Shown: positions 35,021-45,875, counted from the stretch's first letter. The stretch: DNA of 64,000 nucleotides from Fervidobacterium sp. (GCA_026419195.1 JANZZV010000009.1:17683-81682); one strand, 5' to 3'. Notes: generated from the letters alone by a model not told the origin. Program-made: numbers and translations.

Positions 35021-36001
35021 ATGAATGTACTTTTCCTTACGAAAATTATAGACTATTTTGCGCAGAGGATAGAAGAGATAAAGAAAGAATTTCCAAAAGA
35101 TACCTTCTTAGTTCCGAAAGTTCGAGAAGAAATTGAACATATGATTGAGAAAGCAGATGTCATAGTTAGTGGTTCGTTGAGTGAGTATCAAGTCAATAGA
35201 GCTGTGAATTTAAAATATATCATCGTTCCCTGGGCAGGTGTTAATGGATTACCATTGGATATTATTAAGTCACGCAATATTATTGTGTGTAACAATCACG
35301 GAAACGGGAGAATTGTAGCTGAAAGAGCTCTAGCATTAGCTCTCAGCGTTATGGGAAGGGTTGTTGAATTCCACAATGACCTGTGCAAGGGAATATGGCA
35401 TGGATATGAGGCTGGTGCTAAAAAGGAGGATTTTTGGTTCTCCCTACAAGGTAAAAAGGTATCTATATTGGGACTTGGTACTATTGGGCAACACATAGCA
35501 AGGTTGCTGTCTGGTTTTGAATGTGAAGTAATGGGGTACAAAAGGAATATGACACTAGTTGAGGGAGTTAAATATATTACGACAAATATAGACGAAGCCA
35601 TAGACTTTGGAGACGTTATCTTTGTTGCATTACCACTTACTAAATCTACAATAGGAATTATAGACAAACAAAGGCTCAGAAGAATGAATGGTAAATTTCT
35701 TATAAATGTTGGAAGAGGACAACTTATAGACGAAGAAGGACTCTACTTAGCTTTGAAAGAGAATATACTTGCAGGCGCAGGAATAGACACATGGTACATC
35801 TATCCAAGCAATGATCACCAAGTTCAACTACCTTCGCATTATCCAATACATACATTAAAAAACGTTGTAATTTCTCCACACGTGGGCGGATTCACTATCG
35901 AAGGGCAGAAAGGAAGAATAGACGAGACTGTAGAAAACTTAAGACTAATTCTATCTGGTAGAATGCCAAAGAATATAGTTGATTTAGAACTTGAATATTG
36001 A
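35021..36001 (+). CDS. D-2-hydroxyacid dehydrogenase family protein
   Basis: A 326-residue NAD-dependent dehydrogenase; start at ATG 35021 behind GGAGGAGAG. Rossmann motif SILGLGTIGQHIA, followed by the Arg in NVGRGQLIDEEGL, the Glu region and the catalytic His in ISPHVGGFT. The N-terminal catalytic domain is divergent and the family covers phosphoglycerate, glyoxylate, lactate and phosphonate dehydrogenases, so substrate is open. It stands in its own unit between the phosphate transporter and the rqcH-like gene. Confidence 0.82.
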   Translation: MNVLFLTKIIDYFAQRIEEIKKEFPKDTFLVPKVREEIEHMIEKADVIVSGSLSEYQVNRAVNLKYIIVPWAGVNGLPLDIIKSRNIIVCNNHGNGRIVAERALALALSVMGRVVEFHNDLCKGIWHGYEAGAKKEDFWFSLQGKKVSILGLGTIGQHIARLLSGFECEVMGYKRNMTLVEGVKYITTNIDEAIDFGDVIFVALPLTKSTIGIIDKQRLRRMNGKFLINVGRGQLIDEEGLYLALKENILAGAGIDTWYIYPSNDHQVQLPSHYPIHTLKNVVISPHVGGFTIEGQKGRIDETVENLRLILSGRMPKNIVDLELEY

Positions 36002-36057
36002 TGTTTTAAGCATTTACTAACTTGCCAAGGTATTCTGGAGAGAGGAGTTATCTTATT

Positions 36058-37734
36058 ATGCCGTTTGATGGTTTTGTGATGAAAAGTATTATCAATTGCA
36101 TAGCGCAAAAATTGATAGGATTGAATGTTCGAAATGTTTATCTTTCAAAAAACTCTCTCTTTTTTTCTTTTGACGTTGGAGATCTGAAGGTATGTCTCAA
36201 TCCAAATTTTGCACATATTTCATTGGTAGATCACTTAATCAAGGAACCTGAGAGAAACGTTTTTGTGGACCTATTAAGAAGCAGAATAAGAGGGGCTAAA
36301 GTTATCGAATTTTTCAACCATGCTCATGAACGAACAGCCGTTTTGAAATTGAAAAGGATAGATGAGATAGGTTCAATTCATAATTATGTTATATACTTTG
36401 ATGTTATGGGCAAACACTCAAACGTTATTTTGGTAGAAAACGATGAAATTCTTGATGCATTTAAAAGAGTTGAAACAAGAATACGTAGGCTCTTGCCAGG
36501 TGAAAAATTTGTACTTTTCAATTCGGAGAAGAAGAACGTTGAAGAAATAAGTTCTGATGAAATTTTGAGCGATTTGATTAGTAAATTTAAAGACAAAAAT
36601 AAGAAATTGTCTGAGTTTTTGTACTCTTCAATACAAGGATTCTCGAAAATCACTGCACAAGAGTTGCTGCACAGAGCTGGTCTTGAAGATAAACCCACAA
36701 CAGAAGTCAACGAATCAGATGTCAAATCATTGTTCACCGGGCTTATGAGCATGGTTGATGAATTAAGAAATGATAAAGTGTTCTTGTATTACAAAGATGA
36801 AAGACCTGTTGATGTGTCTTCAATAAGGTTGCATGGCTATAATGACGAAAAGCTTTGCGAGGATGTTATATCGTGCGTTAACGAATATTTTGAATTTATA
36901 GAGATAAGAGAGATATTTGAGCAAAAGAGAAAACAATTATTGAGTGTAATTAAGGCAAAGATTAACCAATACGAGGAACTGAAAGAAAAAATCATCAACG
37001 AAATTTTAGAGTGTGCTGAAGCTGATAAATACAGAAAGTATGGTGAATTGCTGAAAACCTACAGCTACCAAATTGAGCATGGAATAGAATCCATTGATTT
37101 GTTCGATTGGGAAACAGGAGAATATATCACTGTTCCTGTTGAGAGGAACCTAACACCAATTGAAAACAGTATTCGTTATTTTAATCTCTACTCAAAGCTG
37201 AAAAGGAAATTGAGAGGTTTGGAAGAAAGGAAAAGTATAATTGAAAAGGAACTTATGTATTTTCAACAACTCTTAATAACAATAGAAAATGCTGAGAATT
37301 TGGAAGAATTGAATGAAATAGAAGACGAAATGGAGGAAAATGATTTAATAAAGATTAAAAGGCAAAAAAGGGAAAAGAGAGACGGTCAGTTATCCCAACC
37401 AAGGAAATATTTATACAACGGGTTTACAATATATGTTGGTAAGAATAACAGGCAAAATGACGAACTTGTAAGAAAAGCTAACGATAACGACCTTTGGTTA
37501 CACGTACAAGGTATGCCTGGTGCACACGTAATAGTAAAGACAAATGGCAGAGACGTTGACGAAGATAGTCTTATTTATGCTGCAAAACTTGCTGCAATGT
37601 ATAGTAAAGGAAAATATTCAACGAATGTACCAGTGGACTATACACTAATAAAATATGTGAAAAAACCCAAGGGATTCAGGCCCGGATTGGTTTTGTACTC
37701 AAACTTTAAAACTATTTTTGTTGATCCAAATTAA
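36058..37734 (+). CDS. rqcH: NFACT-family ribosome quality control protein RqcH/Rqc2
   Basis: A 558-residue protein that binds stalled 50S subunits and, in bacteria studied, adds C-terminal alanine tails to the nascent chain for degradation. The N-terminal NFACT-N domain has DGFVMKSIINCIA and DLLRSRIRGAKV; a long coiled coil follows (roughly 280-440); the C-terminal NFACT-R domain shows RKANDNDLWLHVQGMPGAHV. Start ATG 36058 behind AGAGGAG. Formerly annotated as fibronectin-binding protein. Thirteen bases before uvrB. Confidence 0.9.
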   Translation: MPFDGFVMKSIINCIAQKLIGLNVRNVYLSKNSLFFSFDVGDLKVCLNPNFAHISLVDHLIKEPERNVFVDLLRSRIRGAKVIEFFNHAHERTAVLKLKRIDEIGSIHNYVIYFDVMGKHSNVILVENDEILDAFKRVETRIRRLLPGEKFVLFNSEKKNVEEISSDEILSDLISKFKDKNKKLSEFLYSSIQGFSKITAQELLHRAGLEDKPTTEVNESDVKSLFTGLMSMVDELRNDKVFLYYKDERPVDVSSIRLHGYNDEKLCEDVISCVNEYFEFIEIREIFEQKRKQLLSVIKAKINQYEELKEKIINEILECAEADKYRKYGELLKTYSYQIEHGIESIDLFDWETGEYITVPVERNLTPIENSIRYFNLYSKLKRKLRGLEERKSIIEKELMYFQQLLITIENAENLEELNEIEDEMEENDLIKIKRQKREKRDGQLSQPRKYLYNGFTIYVGKNNRQNDELVRKANDNDLWLHVQGMPGAHVIVKTNGRDVDEDSLIYAAKLAAMYSKGKYSTNVPVDYTLIKYVKKPKGFRPGLVLYSNFKTIFVDPN

Positions 37735-37746
37735 GGAGGAGAAACA

Positions 37747-39732
37747 TTGAATTTCGAACTTGTAAGTGAATACTTGCCCATGGGTGATCAACCTCAGGCA
37801 ATAGAAAAACTTGTCAAAGGGCTGAATAACGGTTATAAGTTTCAAACGCTACTCGGTGTAACTGGTAGCGGTAAGACATTTACTATGGCTAATGTTATAA
37901 AAGAAGTTAATCGACCTGTTTTAATAATATCGCCAAACAAGACACTGGCCGCACAACTTTATTCAGAATTCAAGACATTCTTTCCCAATAACAAAGTGGA
38001 ATTCTTTATCAGCTACTATGACTATTACCAACCTGAAGCATACGTACCAACTAAAGATCTGTACATCGAAAAAAGTGCAGATATAAATGATATCATAGCC
38101 AGAATGCGAATGAGTGCCATTAAATCTATCATGACCAGGAGAGATGTTGTTGTTGTTGCAAGTGTCTCCGCAATATACGCATGCGGAGATCCAAGAGACT
38201 TCGACGTGCTTAACATTAAAATAGAGGTTGGACAGAGAGTTAACTTTACCGATCTACTTAAAAGGCTTGTTAAAATTGGGTATGAAAGAAAAGAGGACAT
38301 AGGTTTGACAGGGAGCTTTAGACTACGCGGTGATACAATCGAAGTGTTCCCATCTTATCAAGACGAAGGTATAAGGATAGAGTTTTTTGGTGACGAAGTT
38401 GATAGAATATACACTTTTGATAGAATGAACAGAAATGTAATTGAACAACTTGATAGGTTGACAATCTATCCGACAAAAGAGTATGTTACAACAGAAGAAA
38501 AGATAGCCTCCGCCGTTAAGGGTATTCAAGAAGAATTAAAGCAAAGGGTAGAAGAATTGAAAAGACAAGGAAAGGAACTAGAAGCTCAAAGATTGCTTCA
38601 GAGAACTATGAACGACTTAGAGTTGTTAACAACGCTTGGTTACTGTACAGGTATTGAAAATTACTCAAGACATTTTGATGGTAGAAAACCTGGCGAACCA
38701 CCGTATTCTTTACTTGATTATTACGACGAGGATTATATAGTCTTTATAGACGAATCGCATATTACAATTCCTCAGCTTAAAGCAATGTACCGTGGTGAGA
38801 TGTCAAGAAAAAAAAGCCTTGTGGAGTACGGTTTTAGGTTACCTTGTGCTTATGACAACAGACCTTTAAAATTTGAAGAATTTTTGCAAAGGGTAAGTCA
38901 AGTAATATTTGTTTCGGCAACTCCGGGACCTTTTGAATTGGAAGTTTCTGAACAGATAGTTGAGCAAATTATACGCCCAACAGGATTAGTCGATCCACAA
39001 GTTGAGGTTAGGCCTACAAGATATCAAGTAGATGATCTTATAAAAGAAATCGTTGAGGTAAAAAAACGAGGTGAAAAGGCTTTGGTTACAGTCTTAACGA
39101 AAAAGACAGCAGAGATGCTTGCAGAGTATTTGGTCGAACTTAACATAAAAGCTTTGTACCTCCACTCGGAGCTTGATGCAATAAAAAGAGTAGAAGTACT
39201 CAAGAAACTACGTGCTGGAGAAATTGATGTTGTTGTTGGGGTAAATTTACTTAGAGAAGGTTTAGATTTACCCGAGGTCTCTTTGGTGGCTATACTCGAC
39301 GCTGATACGGAAGGATTTTTAAGAAGTGAAACAACGTTAATACAGATTATAGGCCGAACGGCAAGAAATGAAAATGGTAAAGTTATAATGTATGCTGATA
39401 AGATAACACCAGCAATGCAAAGGGCGATAGACGAAACTAACAGGAGAAGGAAAATACAAATCGAGTACAATCAAAAACATGGTATAAGACCAAAAAGCAT
39501 AGTTAAGCCTATTATGGAAGATATTTTTGCTCCGTTTAGAGATAAGGAAGAGGAACTATACAAAGTTTACGAAGATAGTATTTTCCAATTAAGAGAGAGT
39601 CTCTCAATTGAAGAATACGCGGCCTTGCTTGAAGAAGAGATGTACAAGGCAGCATCTGAATTGAGATACGAGGATGCGGCAAGACTCAGAGATGAGTTGT
39701 TTAAAGTAAGAGAACAAATGAGAAAAAATTGA
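37747..39732 (+). CDS. uvrB: excinuclease ABC subunit B
   Basis: DNA-damage recognition helicase of nucleotide excision repair, 661 residues. Walker A GVTGSGKT at residues 39-46, the damage-probing beta-hairpin [16 protein letters not shown]-like DESH motif, QIIGRTARN of helicase motif VI, and a C-terminal UVR domain ([11 protein letters not shown]) that binds UvrC. Start TTG 37747 behind AAGGAGGAG. Full length. Confidence 0.97.
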   Translation: MNFELVSEYLPMGDQPQAIEKLVKGLNNGYKFQTLLGVTGSGKTFTMANVIKEVNRPVLIISPNKTLAAQLYSEFKTFFPNNKVEFFISYYDYYQPEAYVPTKDLYIEKSADINDIIARMRMSAIKSIMTRRDVVVVASVSAIYACGDPRDFDVLNIKIEVGQRVNFTDLLKRLVKIGYERKEDIGLTGSFRLRGDTIEVFPSYQDEGIRIEFFGDEVDRIYTFDRMNRNVIEQLDRLTIYPTKEYVTTEEKIASAVKGIQEELKQRVEELKRQGKELEAQRLLQRTMNDLELLTTLGYCTGIENYSRHFDGRKPGEPPYSLLDYYDEDYIVFIDESHITIPQLKAMYRGEMSRKKSLVEYGFRLPCAYDNRPLKFEEFLQRVSQVIFVSATPGPFELEVSEQIVEQIIRPTGLVDPQVEVRPTRYQVDDLIKEIVEVKKRGEKALVTVLTKKTAEMLAEYLVELNIKALYLHSELDAIKRVEVLKKLRAGEIDVVVGVNLLREGLDLPEVSLVAILDADTEGFLRSETTLIQIIGRTARNENGKVIMYADKITPAMQRAIDETNRRRKIQIEYNQKHGIRPKSIVKPIMEDIFAPFRDKEEELYKVYEDSIFQLRESLSIEEYAALLEEEMYKAASELRYEDAARLRDELFKVREQMRKN

Positions 39733-39768
39733 ACTTCAAATTTTCGTAAAAACCAAGGGGGGAATCTT

Positions 39769-41643
39769 ATGTTACAGGAAGATATTGAAATTAGATTAAT
39801 ACCTTATCCAAAAAAACTGATACGCAAGGAAGGATTTCTCAAAGTTGAGAGCGATGGAATAATTTTCTTTGATGAGGTCGAATCAAAGAATTTAGCAATT
39901 CTACTTAGAGAAGTACTATCAACGTATGGCGGAAATTATACCATCCGCTCTTCCAACAAAAAACTCAACACATTTCACATAATCCTTAAAATAAATTCAG
40001 ATATTGTTTCACATGCTCAAGGTTATAAGATCTTGATTGATGATTCTGTAACTATGGTTGGAAATGACAAAGCGGGACTTTTTTACGCAGTTCAAACATT
40101 TAAGCAACTCTTAAGATTATTTGGATTTAATCTCCCAAAGCTTGTAATTGAGGATTATCCGGATTTCGTAAACAGAGGTATCATGATTGACATAAGCCGT
40201 GATCGAATACCAAAAATCGAGACTTTCGAGTACATAATAGAAAAATTATCTGAAATGAAAATAAATCAGTTACAACTGTATTTTGAACACACATTTGCCT
40301 ACACAAACCACAAAGAGGTTTGGGAAGGGTATTCACCATTAACACACGACGAAGTAATTTATCTTGATAAATACTGCAAAGAGAGATTTATAGAGCTTGT
40401 ACCTAATCAAAATACATTTGGGCATATGAGCAAGTGGCTCGTGCATAGAAAATATCGAGCTCTTGCTGAAGCACCAGATGGATACGTAACACCATGGGGT
40501 ACGAAATATGAATATCCATTCTCGCTTTCACCAGCAGTACATGGATCTATAAAACTTGTTGAAGAGCTTCTTGATGAACTACTACCATTATTTGAAAGCA
40601 ACCAAGTAAATATAGGGTGTGATGAGACATTTGACCTTGGTGTTGGTAAGTCTAAGGAAATTTGTGAAAAGCAAGGAAAAGCGAAAGTGTACTTTGATTT
40701 TTTGATGAAGATATACAAAATAGCAAAAAAGTACAAGAAGAGTGTGATGTTTTGGGGTGATATAATCGAAAATCATCCAGAATTTATACCCCTGCTTCCA
40801 AAAGATATGATACCTATGGTATGGGGATATGAATATAACCATCCATTTGATAAAAAATGTGAATTGTACTACAACAGTGGACTTTCTTTTTATGTTTGCC
40901 CAGGCACGTCCACATGGAATACTTTCATAGGACGAAGCGATAATGCAGTCAAAAATATAAAAAGCGCAGTTTTAAATGGCAAGGAGTTTGGCGCAATTGG
41001 TGTACTTACAACAGATTGGGGTGACAATGGGCACGTCCAACATCTCCCATTATCTTGGATAGGTTATTCTTACAGTGCTCACTTAAGTTGGAATACAACT
41101 GATCTGGATATCCAAGAATTACTTGATGCTATAGATAAGCACATATTTGAGTCTAAGAATATAGACTTCTCTCTTTCTAAGATGATCTACGAGCTTGGCA
41201 CAGTGTATAGCAAACTGCCGTATACACCCAATGGTACACCGTTTTTTTACGCCTTTATTTATCCTGAAAGTGCTATCAAAAATTGGGATGCAGAAATGTT
41301 AAAACAACTAGAGGATGTGTCAGATAGGATCGATGAAATCAAAGAAAAACTGGCTTCTTGTACTGAGGAAAAGATATTATCCATCTGCGAACAAGTGATT
41401 AACAATATTTCCTTTGCACAGATTGGTTTAGCATTAATAAAGTTGATTTTAAAATATGAGGATATATGGAAGATACCAGAAAGTGAATGGAATAAACTGG
41501 TAGAGGAGTTTTATAAGACAATTGATGAATACAAAAACATTTGGAACAAGTACAACAGATCAGGTGGACTTGAGGAGAGTATATTCAAACTTTCAAGATT
41601 TTTAAGAGTTCGACAAGCAGATTTGCGGGGGTTGATTTTCTGA
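39769..41643 (+). CDS. glycoside hydrolase family 20-type beta-N-acetylhexosaminidase
   Basis: A 624-residue enzyme with no signal peptide, so intracellular. An N-terminal GH20b-like domain is followed by the catalytic barrel beginning NRGIMIDISRDRIPK; the catalytic pair Asp285-Glu286 lies in NIGCDETFDLG. It should remove terminal N-acetylglucosamine or -galactosamine, for example from chitin or cell-wall fragments. Start ATG behind AAGGGGGG. The stop TGA overlaps the CTG start of the permease gene as CTGA. Confidence 0.85.
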   Translation: MLQEDIEIRLIPYPKKLIRKEGFLKVESDGIIFFDEVESKNLAILLREVLSTYGGNYTIRSSNKKLNTFHIILKINSDIVSHAQGYKILIDDSVTMVGNDKAGLFYAVQTFKQLLRLFGFNLPKLVIEDYPDFVNRGIMIDISRDRIPKIETFEYIIEKLSEMKINQLQLYFEHTFAYTNHKEVWEGYSPLTHDEVIYLDKYCKERFIELVPNQNTFGHMSKWLVHRKYRALAEAPDGYVTPWGTKYEYPFSLSPAVHGSIKLVEELLDELLPLFESNQVNIGCDETFDLGVGKSKEICEKQGKAKVYFDFLMKIYKIAKKYKKSVMFWGDIIENHPEFIPLLPKDMIPMVWGYEYNHPFDKKCELYYNSGLSFYVCPGTSTWNTFIGRSDNAVKNIKSAVLNGKEFGAIGVLTTDWGDNGHVQHLPLSWIGYSYSAHLSWNTTDLDIQELLDAIDKHIFESKNIDFSLSKMIYELGTVYSKLPYTPNGTPFFYAFIYPESAIKNWDAEMLKQLEDVSDRIDEIKEKLASCTEEKILSICEQVINNISFAQIGLALIKLILKYEDIWKIPESEWNKLVEEFYKTIDEYKNIWNKYNRSGGLEESIFKLSRFLRVRQADLRGLIF

Positions 41644-43199
41644 AAATTGCAAGAAAGACTAAAATTATTTTTTTCCAACTTGTACCCGTGGTTTATATAA
41701 CAATCTCACTTGTAATACCATTTGCATTAAGCTTGAAACTCTCGCAGGGTTTAAGTTGGAACGCTATTACAGATAATATAAGTAAAATCAGATTCACCAT
41801 TTTTCAAGCATTCTTATCTGCGATCTTTACAGCAATTTTGGGCTTACCTGGTGCTTATTTAGTGGGTAGAACAAAACTAAACAGCCTCGTACGAAAGATT
41901 TTTCGTGTGATCTCAAGCATACCATTCGTCTTACCTGGTATAACAATGGCGATAGGTTTCTTTCTTACATTTGGTAAATCGGGTATTTATTCAAAAATTT
42001 TAGGCACTTTTGGAATCAACATCCAAATTCTATACACCTTTACTGCTATAATTCTCGGACATGTGTTTTATAACTTTCCTTTATTTATCAGAATTGTTGG
42101 TGAAGCATGGGAAAACATAGATGGCTTCGTAATTGAAGCTGCAAAACTGGATGGTGCGGGGAAGTGGAAAACGTTTCTAAAAGTTGAATTGCCACTATTA
42201 ATTCCATCAATTTTGAGGGCATTTTTCTTAACCTATATATACACGTTTACAAGTTTTTCGGTGGTTCTTATACTCGGCGGTATAAAATACTCTACAATAG
42301 AGGTTGCAATCTATATGTACTCAAGAATAACATTTGACTTCAAATCAGCCTCCACACTGATGCTTTTTCAGCTTTTATTTATATCTTTGATAGGATATTT
42401 TGTGTCTGTTAAACGAGAAGTCCACGAGAAAAACTTTCATACGCATTTGGAAAAGTTTCCTAAATGGGGATATGTGTTATTTGGCCTTTACATACTTTTA
42501 ATATTTGTGCCTCTTTTTTATTCGGCAATTTCTGGATTTCTGGACTATTATGGAAGATTTTCATTAACTAATTTTCGTATATTTTTCTCGGAAAGCTTAG
42601 AATATCTCGTTGGTACAACCGTTAAAGAAATGATTTTTTACACGGTCTTGATTTCTACTGTTTCATCCATTATAAGTATTTTAATAAGTACAATAGGTGG
42701 ATATTACTCATCAAGGGGAAAAAGATTCAATTACATACTTCTTATCCCCGCGGCAATGTCATCTGTGACTATAGCATTTCCTTATGTACTAATCAATATC
42801 CCGGTTTTGTTGAAAATAGTTTTCACTCATTCTCTGATTGTACTCCCAATAACATTTGGGATCATAGAAACAGGATGGAGGAGTATACCAAACAACATAA
42901 TAGAGGCAGCAAAAGTTGATGGTGCAGGTGACATTCTGACATTTTTAAAGATAGCTTTACCGCTTCTAAAGAATTTTATCTTTACGGCATTTGTATATTC
43001 AGTTACAATCTCTGTTGGTGAAACATCAGGTACACTTACATTAGTCGAACCACCTATTATGACCTTTTCGACCGTGGTTTTCAGATTAATGAATTCAAGA
43101 AACACAGAAGTTGCAATGGTATTGAACACATTCTACTTTATCTTTGTTGTCTCTTTGTTCATAATGGTTGAATTTTCAAGGAGGGAGGAAGTCTTATGA
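41640..43199 (+). CDS. ABC transporter permease with two fused membrane domains (CTG start)
   Basis: A 519-residue protein with two BPD_transp_1 domains in one chain, as in iron(III) and thiamine importers (AfuB/ThiP). Both EAA loops are visible: IEAAKLDGAGKWKTFLKVELP and IEAAKVDGAGDILTFLKIALP, about 265 residues apart. The first ATG-like start (GTG 41688) would cut into the first membrane segment; CTG at 41640, eight bases after GGGGG and overlapping the upstream stop, gives the basic N-terminus MKIARKTK. No ATPase or binding-protein gene is next to it, so partners must lie elsewhere. The end overlaps the phosphohexomutase start by four bases. Confidence 0.8.
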   Translation: MKIARKTKIIFFQLVPVVYITISLVIPFALSLKLSQGLSWNAITDNISKIRFTIFQAFLSAIFTAILGLPGAYLVGRTKLNSLVRKIFRVISSIPFVLPGITMAIGFFLTFGKSGIYSKILGTFGINIQILYTFTAIILGHVFYNFPLFIRIVGEAWENIDGFVIEAAKLDGAGKWKTFLKVELPLLIPSILRAFFLTYIYTFTSFSVVLILGGIKYSTIEVAIYMYSRITFDFKSASTLMLFQLLFISLIGYFVSVKREVHEKNFHTHLEKFPKWGYVLFGLYILLIFVPLFYSAISGFLDYYGRFSLTNFRIFFSESLEYLVGTTVKEMIFYTVLISTVSSIISILISTIGGYYSSRGKRFNYILLIPAAMSSVTIAFPYVLINIPVLLKIVFTHSLIVLPITFGIIETGWRSIPNNIIEAAKVDGAGDILTFLKIALPLLKNFIFTAFVYSVTISVGETSGTLTLVEPPIMTFSTVVFRLMNSRNTEVAMVLNTFYFIFVVSLFIMVEFSRREEVL

Positions 43200-44647
43200 T
43201 TCTTTTTGGAACAGGTGGGATAAGAGGTATAATGAGGGAAGGAGAATTCGATGAAAAAACGGTTGCCGTAGCATCAAAAGGTGTTGCTAATTACATGAAA
43301 ATGAAAAACCTTAAAAGCGTACTCATCGCCTATGATACAAGAAACAATTCGGAAAAATTTGCCAAATTATCTGCCTGTGTATTTTCTGGAGAAGGTTTGG
43401 AAGCTTATCTCTTTCAAGAACCTGTACCAACACCTGTTCTTTCGTATGGTGTTAGGAAATTAGGGATGGATATCGGAGTAGTTATAACCGCAAGTCATAA
43501 TCCTCCGGAATACAACGGTTACAAAGTTTACACCTCAAATGGTGTTCAAGCAGTACCTGAGGTTACAGATGTACTTACTGAACTTGTGAAGAAAGCTTGG
43601 GAAGAACCTATATCTGCCGTGGAAAAGTATAGTTATATCTCTGAAGACCTTCTCAACGAATATGTAGACGAATGTGCTAAATTAATAAATGGCAGCCTCG
43701 AAGGTCTTAAAGTAATTTATTCACCCTTACATGGGACGGGTTCAAAGTTTGTACCAAAATTACTTAGAGCACTCGGTGCAGAAGTTGTTGAAGTTTCAGA
43801 ACAGATGGACCACAATGGAAATTTCCCAACCGCAAAAACCCCGAATCCGGAAGATGACAGAGCACTTGTACTGCTTAGAGAATATATGGAAAGATACAAA
43901 GTAGATCTTGGGATTGCGACAGATCCAGACGCAGATAGAGTTGGTGTAATTTACAAAGATGTCAGGTTAACTGGTAATCAAGTAGGTGTACTTCTAAGTG
44001 ATGCTTTAATTAAGGAATACAAAACTTCTGGGAAAAGTTCTGGAATGTTAATCAAAACCATCGTGAGCACAAACATGGTTGTTCCAATATGCATGGAGCA
44101 TAACGTACAATTATTTGAAGTGCCAACTGGATTTAAATTTATAGGTGATTTAGCTGAAAAAAGAAAAGACCTTGATTTTATACTTGGTTTTGAAGAAAGT
44201 TGTGGTTACTTGACAGGTAATTTAGCAAGGGACAAGGATGCTGTATTGTCATGCGGGCTCATATCAAAGGTTGCAAAACAGCACGATTTACTCGAACAGT
44301 TAAATAAATTGTACGAAAAATACGGATATTACCTGGAGAAACTACTGAACTTTGAATTTGGAAGCGTGCGCAAATCATATGAGGTTTATGAAAAATTGAA
44401 GAAATTGAATTCAAAAGATGTGATAAACGTTATAGATTATTCTGAAGGTTACGGTGGAATTATACCAAATGAAACTCTGAGATTCGATTTCCAAAACGGC
44501 ACGATTTTTGTTAGGCCCTCCGGTACAGAACCAAAGATGAAAGCGTATGTTATGGTCAAAGCTGACACTTTAGAAAGAGCAAAAGAAGATGTTGAAAAAC
44601 TTGCCAATAAAATGAAAGACATAGTCAGAAGTCTCGAAAATGAATAA
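43196..44647 (+). CDS. phosphoglucomutase/phosphomannomutase family protein
   Basis: A 483-residue alpha-D-phosphohexomutase. Catalytic Ser100 in VITASHNPPEYNG, metal loop DPDADRVG, sugar-specificity loop GFEESCGYL, and phosphate-binding RPSGTEPKMKAY near the C-terminus. GFEES-type loops are usual for phosphoglucomutase-like members; glucosamine mutases differ. It overlaps the permease stop by ATGA, suggesting a unit with GH20 and the permease for amino-sugar or glycan use. Confidence 0.9.
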   Translation: MILFGTGGIRGIMREGEFDEKTVAVASKGVANYMKMKNLKSVLIAYDTRNNSEKFAKLSACVFSGEGLEAYLFQEPVPTPVLSYGVRKLGMDIGVVITASHNPPEYNGYKVYTSNGVQAVPEVTDVLTELVKKAWEEPISAVEKYSYISEDLLNEYVDECAKLINGSLEGLKVIYSPLHGTGSKFVPKLLRALGAEVVEVSEQMDHNGNFPTAKTPNPEDDRALVLLREYMERYKVDLGIATDPDADRVGVIYKDVRLTGNQVGVLLSDALIKEYKTSGKSSGMLIKTIVSTNMVVPICMEHNVQLFEVPTGFKFIGDLAEKRKDLDFILGFEESCGYLTGNLARDKDAVLSCGLISKVAKQHDLLEQLNKLYEKYGYYLEKLLNFEFGSVRKSYEVYEKLKKLNSKDVINVIDYSEGYGGIIPNETLRFDFQNGTIFVRPSGTEPKMKAYVMVKADTLERAKEDVEKLANKMKDIVRSLENE

Positions 44648-44655
44648 AAAGCAAA

Positions 44656-44688
44656 AATTGCCGGGAACATGGATCCCGGCAATTGTTT
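44656..44688 (+). terminator. intrinsic terminator
   Basis: AATTGCCGGGA (44656-44666) pairs perfectly with TCCCGGCAATT (44674-44684), followed by GTTTAGTCTTTT. It ends the uvrB-GH20-permease-mutase run. The rest up to the phzF-like gene (about 150 bases) is AT-rich with no clear element. Confidence 0.75.
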
Positions 44689-44843
44689 AGTCTTTTAATG
44701 ATTAAGAACAGAAATCAATTGGTTTACCAACTCTAATTTAAAATTAGACTACTTTGCCTTATTTTAGTTCGTTAGTCTACTGAGGAAAGATCAAATTTGT
44801 AAATTAAATATTTCTTGCTCAAGAACCGCAAGATCTTGAAAAA

Positions 44844-45719
44844 TTATTCCAAGCTAATGCTACCTTCGATGAATATCTTTGCGCTCCCACCAACGTAAGA
44901 TTTGTAAATTCCATCCTTAAAGTGTATTTTTACAAATATATCTGAAATTCTTCCCATGGACTCTCCTTGTATTATCTTGTAAATCTTTTCAGCTTCTATA
45001 ACACCGTGTTTAAACAAATAATAAGCCAATGCTCCGTTTGCTGTACCTGTGGCAGACTCTTCTTCGATTCCATACAAAGGTGCAAAATCTCTACAGTTTG
45101 CTAATGCTTTTTGTTCGTCGAGAGTAAAGATATGGAAGCTAACTAGTTTGTTTATCCTGCAGAAATCGGATATCAGTTCATAATCAGGGTTTAAAGAAAA
45201 AAGTATTTGCTTGGAAACAACCGGAACAATTAAATCCCAAAGACCTGTTGTAACGACCTTCGGCTTTAGGTTATAACTCTTATCTCCTATATCATTAACA
45301 GAAATTCCAAGTGCTTGGGCTATGAATTCATAATCGTTTTCATCTAAATTATCCATACTTGGCTCTGCCTGTTCCATCATGACGTATGATTCGGTTACCT
45401 CAATCTCTAAGGTACCAGCCCTTGAATGCATTCTGTAAACCTTTCCAGGAACCAGATATCCCTTATCTCGAAGTACTGTAAATGTAGCTACAGTAGCGTG
45501 TCCGCATAGGTCTATTTCTGACAATGGCGTAAAAAACAACACTACAAATTCATCGTCTGACCTTTTTCTGACAAAAGCTGTCTCGGAAAATCTTAGTTCC
45601 TTAGCTATAGTCTGCATAACTTCTTTCGAAATAGAATGCTCCGAATTAATAATCACTACACCAGCAGGGTTTCCATAAAACAGCCTGTCAGTAAAAGCAT
45701 CAACTATATAAATCTCCAC
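44844..45719 (-). CDS. PhzF family isomerase/epimerase-like protein
   Basis: About 291 residues with the duplicated diaminopimelate-epimerase fold. Family marks: VDAFTDRLFYGNPAGVV, catalytic-type Glu in RFSETAFV, DLCGHATVATF, and SATGTANGALAYYL. PhzF itself isomerises a phenazine precursor, but most members have no known substrate, and no phenazine genes occur here. Start taken as GTG 45719 after GGTGAG; in-frame GTG codons up to 45731 are alternatives. Confidence 0.82.
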   Translation of the reverse strand: MEIYIVDAFTDRLFYGNPAGVVIINSEHSISKEVMQTIAKELRFSETAFVRKRSDDEFVVLFFTPLSEIDLCGHATVATFTVLRDKGYLVPGKVYRMHSRAGTLEIEVTESYVMMEQAEPSMDNLDENDYEFIAQALGISVNDIGDKSYNLKPKVVTTGLWDLIVPVVSKQILFSLNPDYELISDFCRINKLVSFHIFTLDEQKALANCRDFAPLYGIEEESATGTANGALAYYLFKHGVIEAEKIYKIIQGESMGRISDIFVKIHFKDGIYKSYVGGSAKIFIEGSISLE

Positions 45720-45875
45720 AAAGCTCACCACCCATAATACGCATTTTCGTGCAACTAAATTATTTAAAGTACCATATCAAAATTTTACCACATCAAGTTG
45801 TACTTAGGCAAAACTTAATATTTTTTAAAAAAACTATGGTAAAATAGAAAAAAACAGAACTCAGGAGGCATAAGT

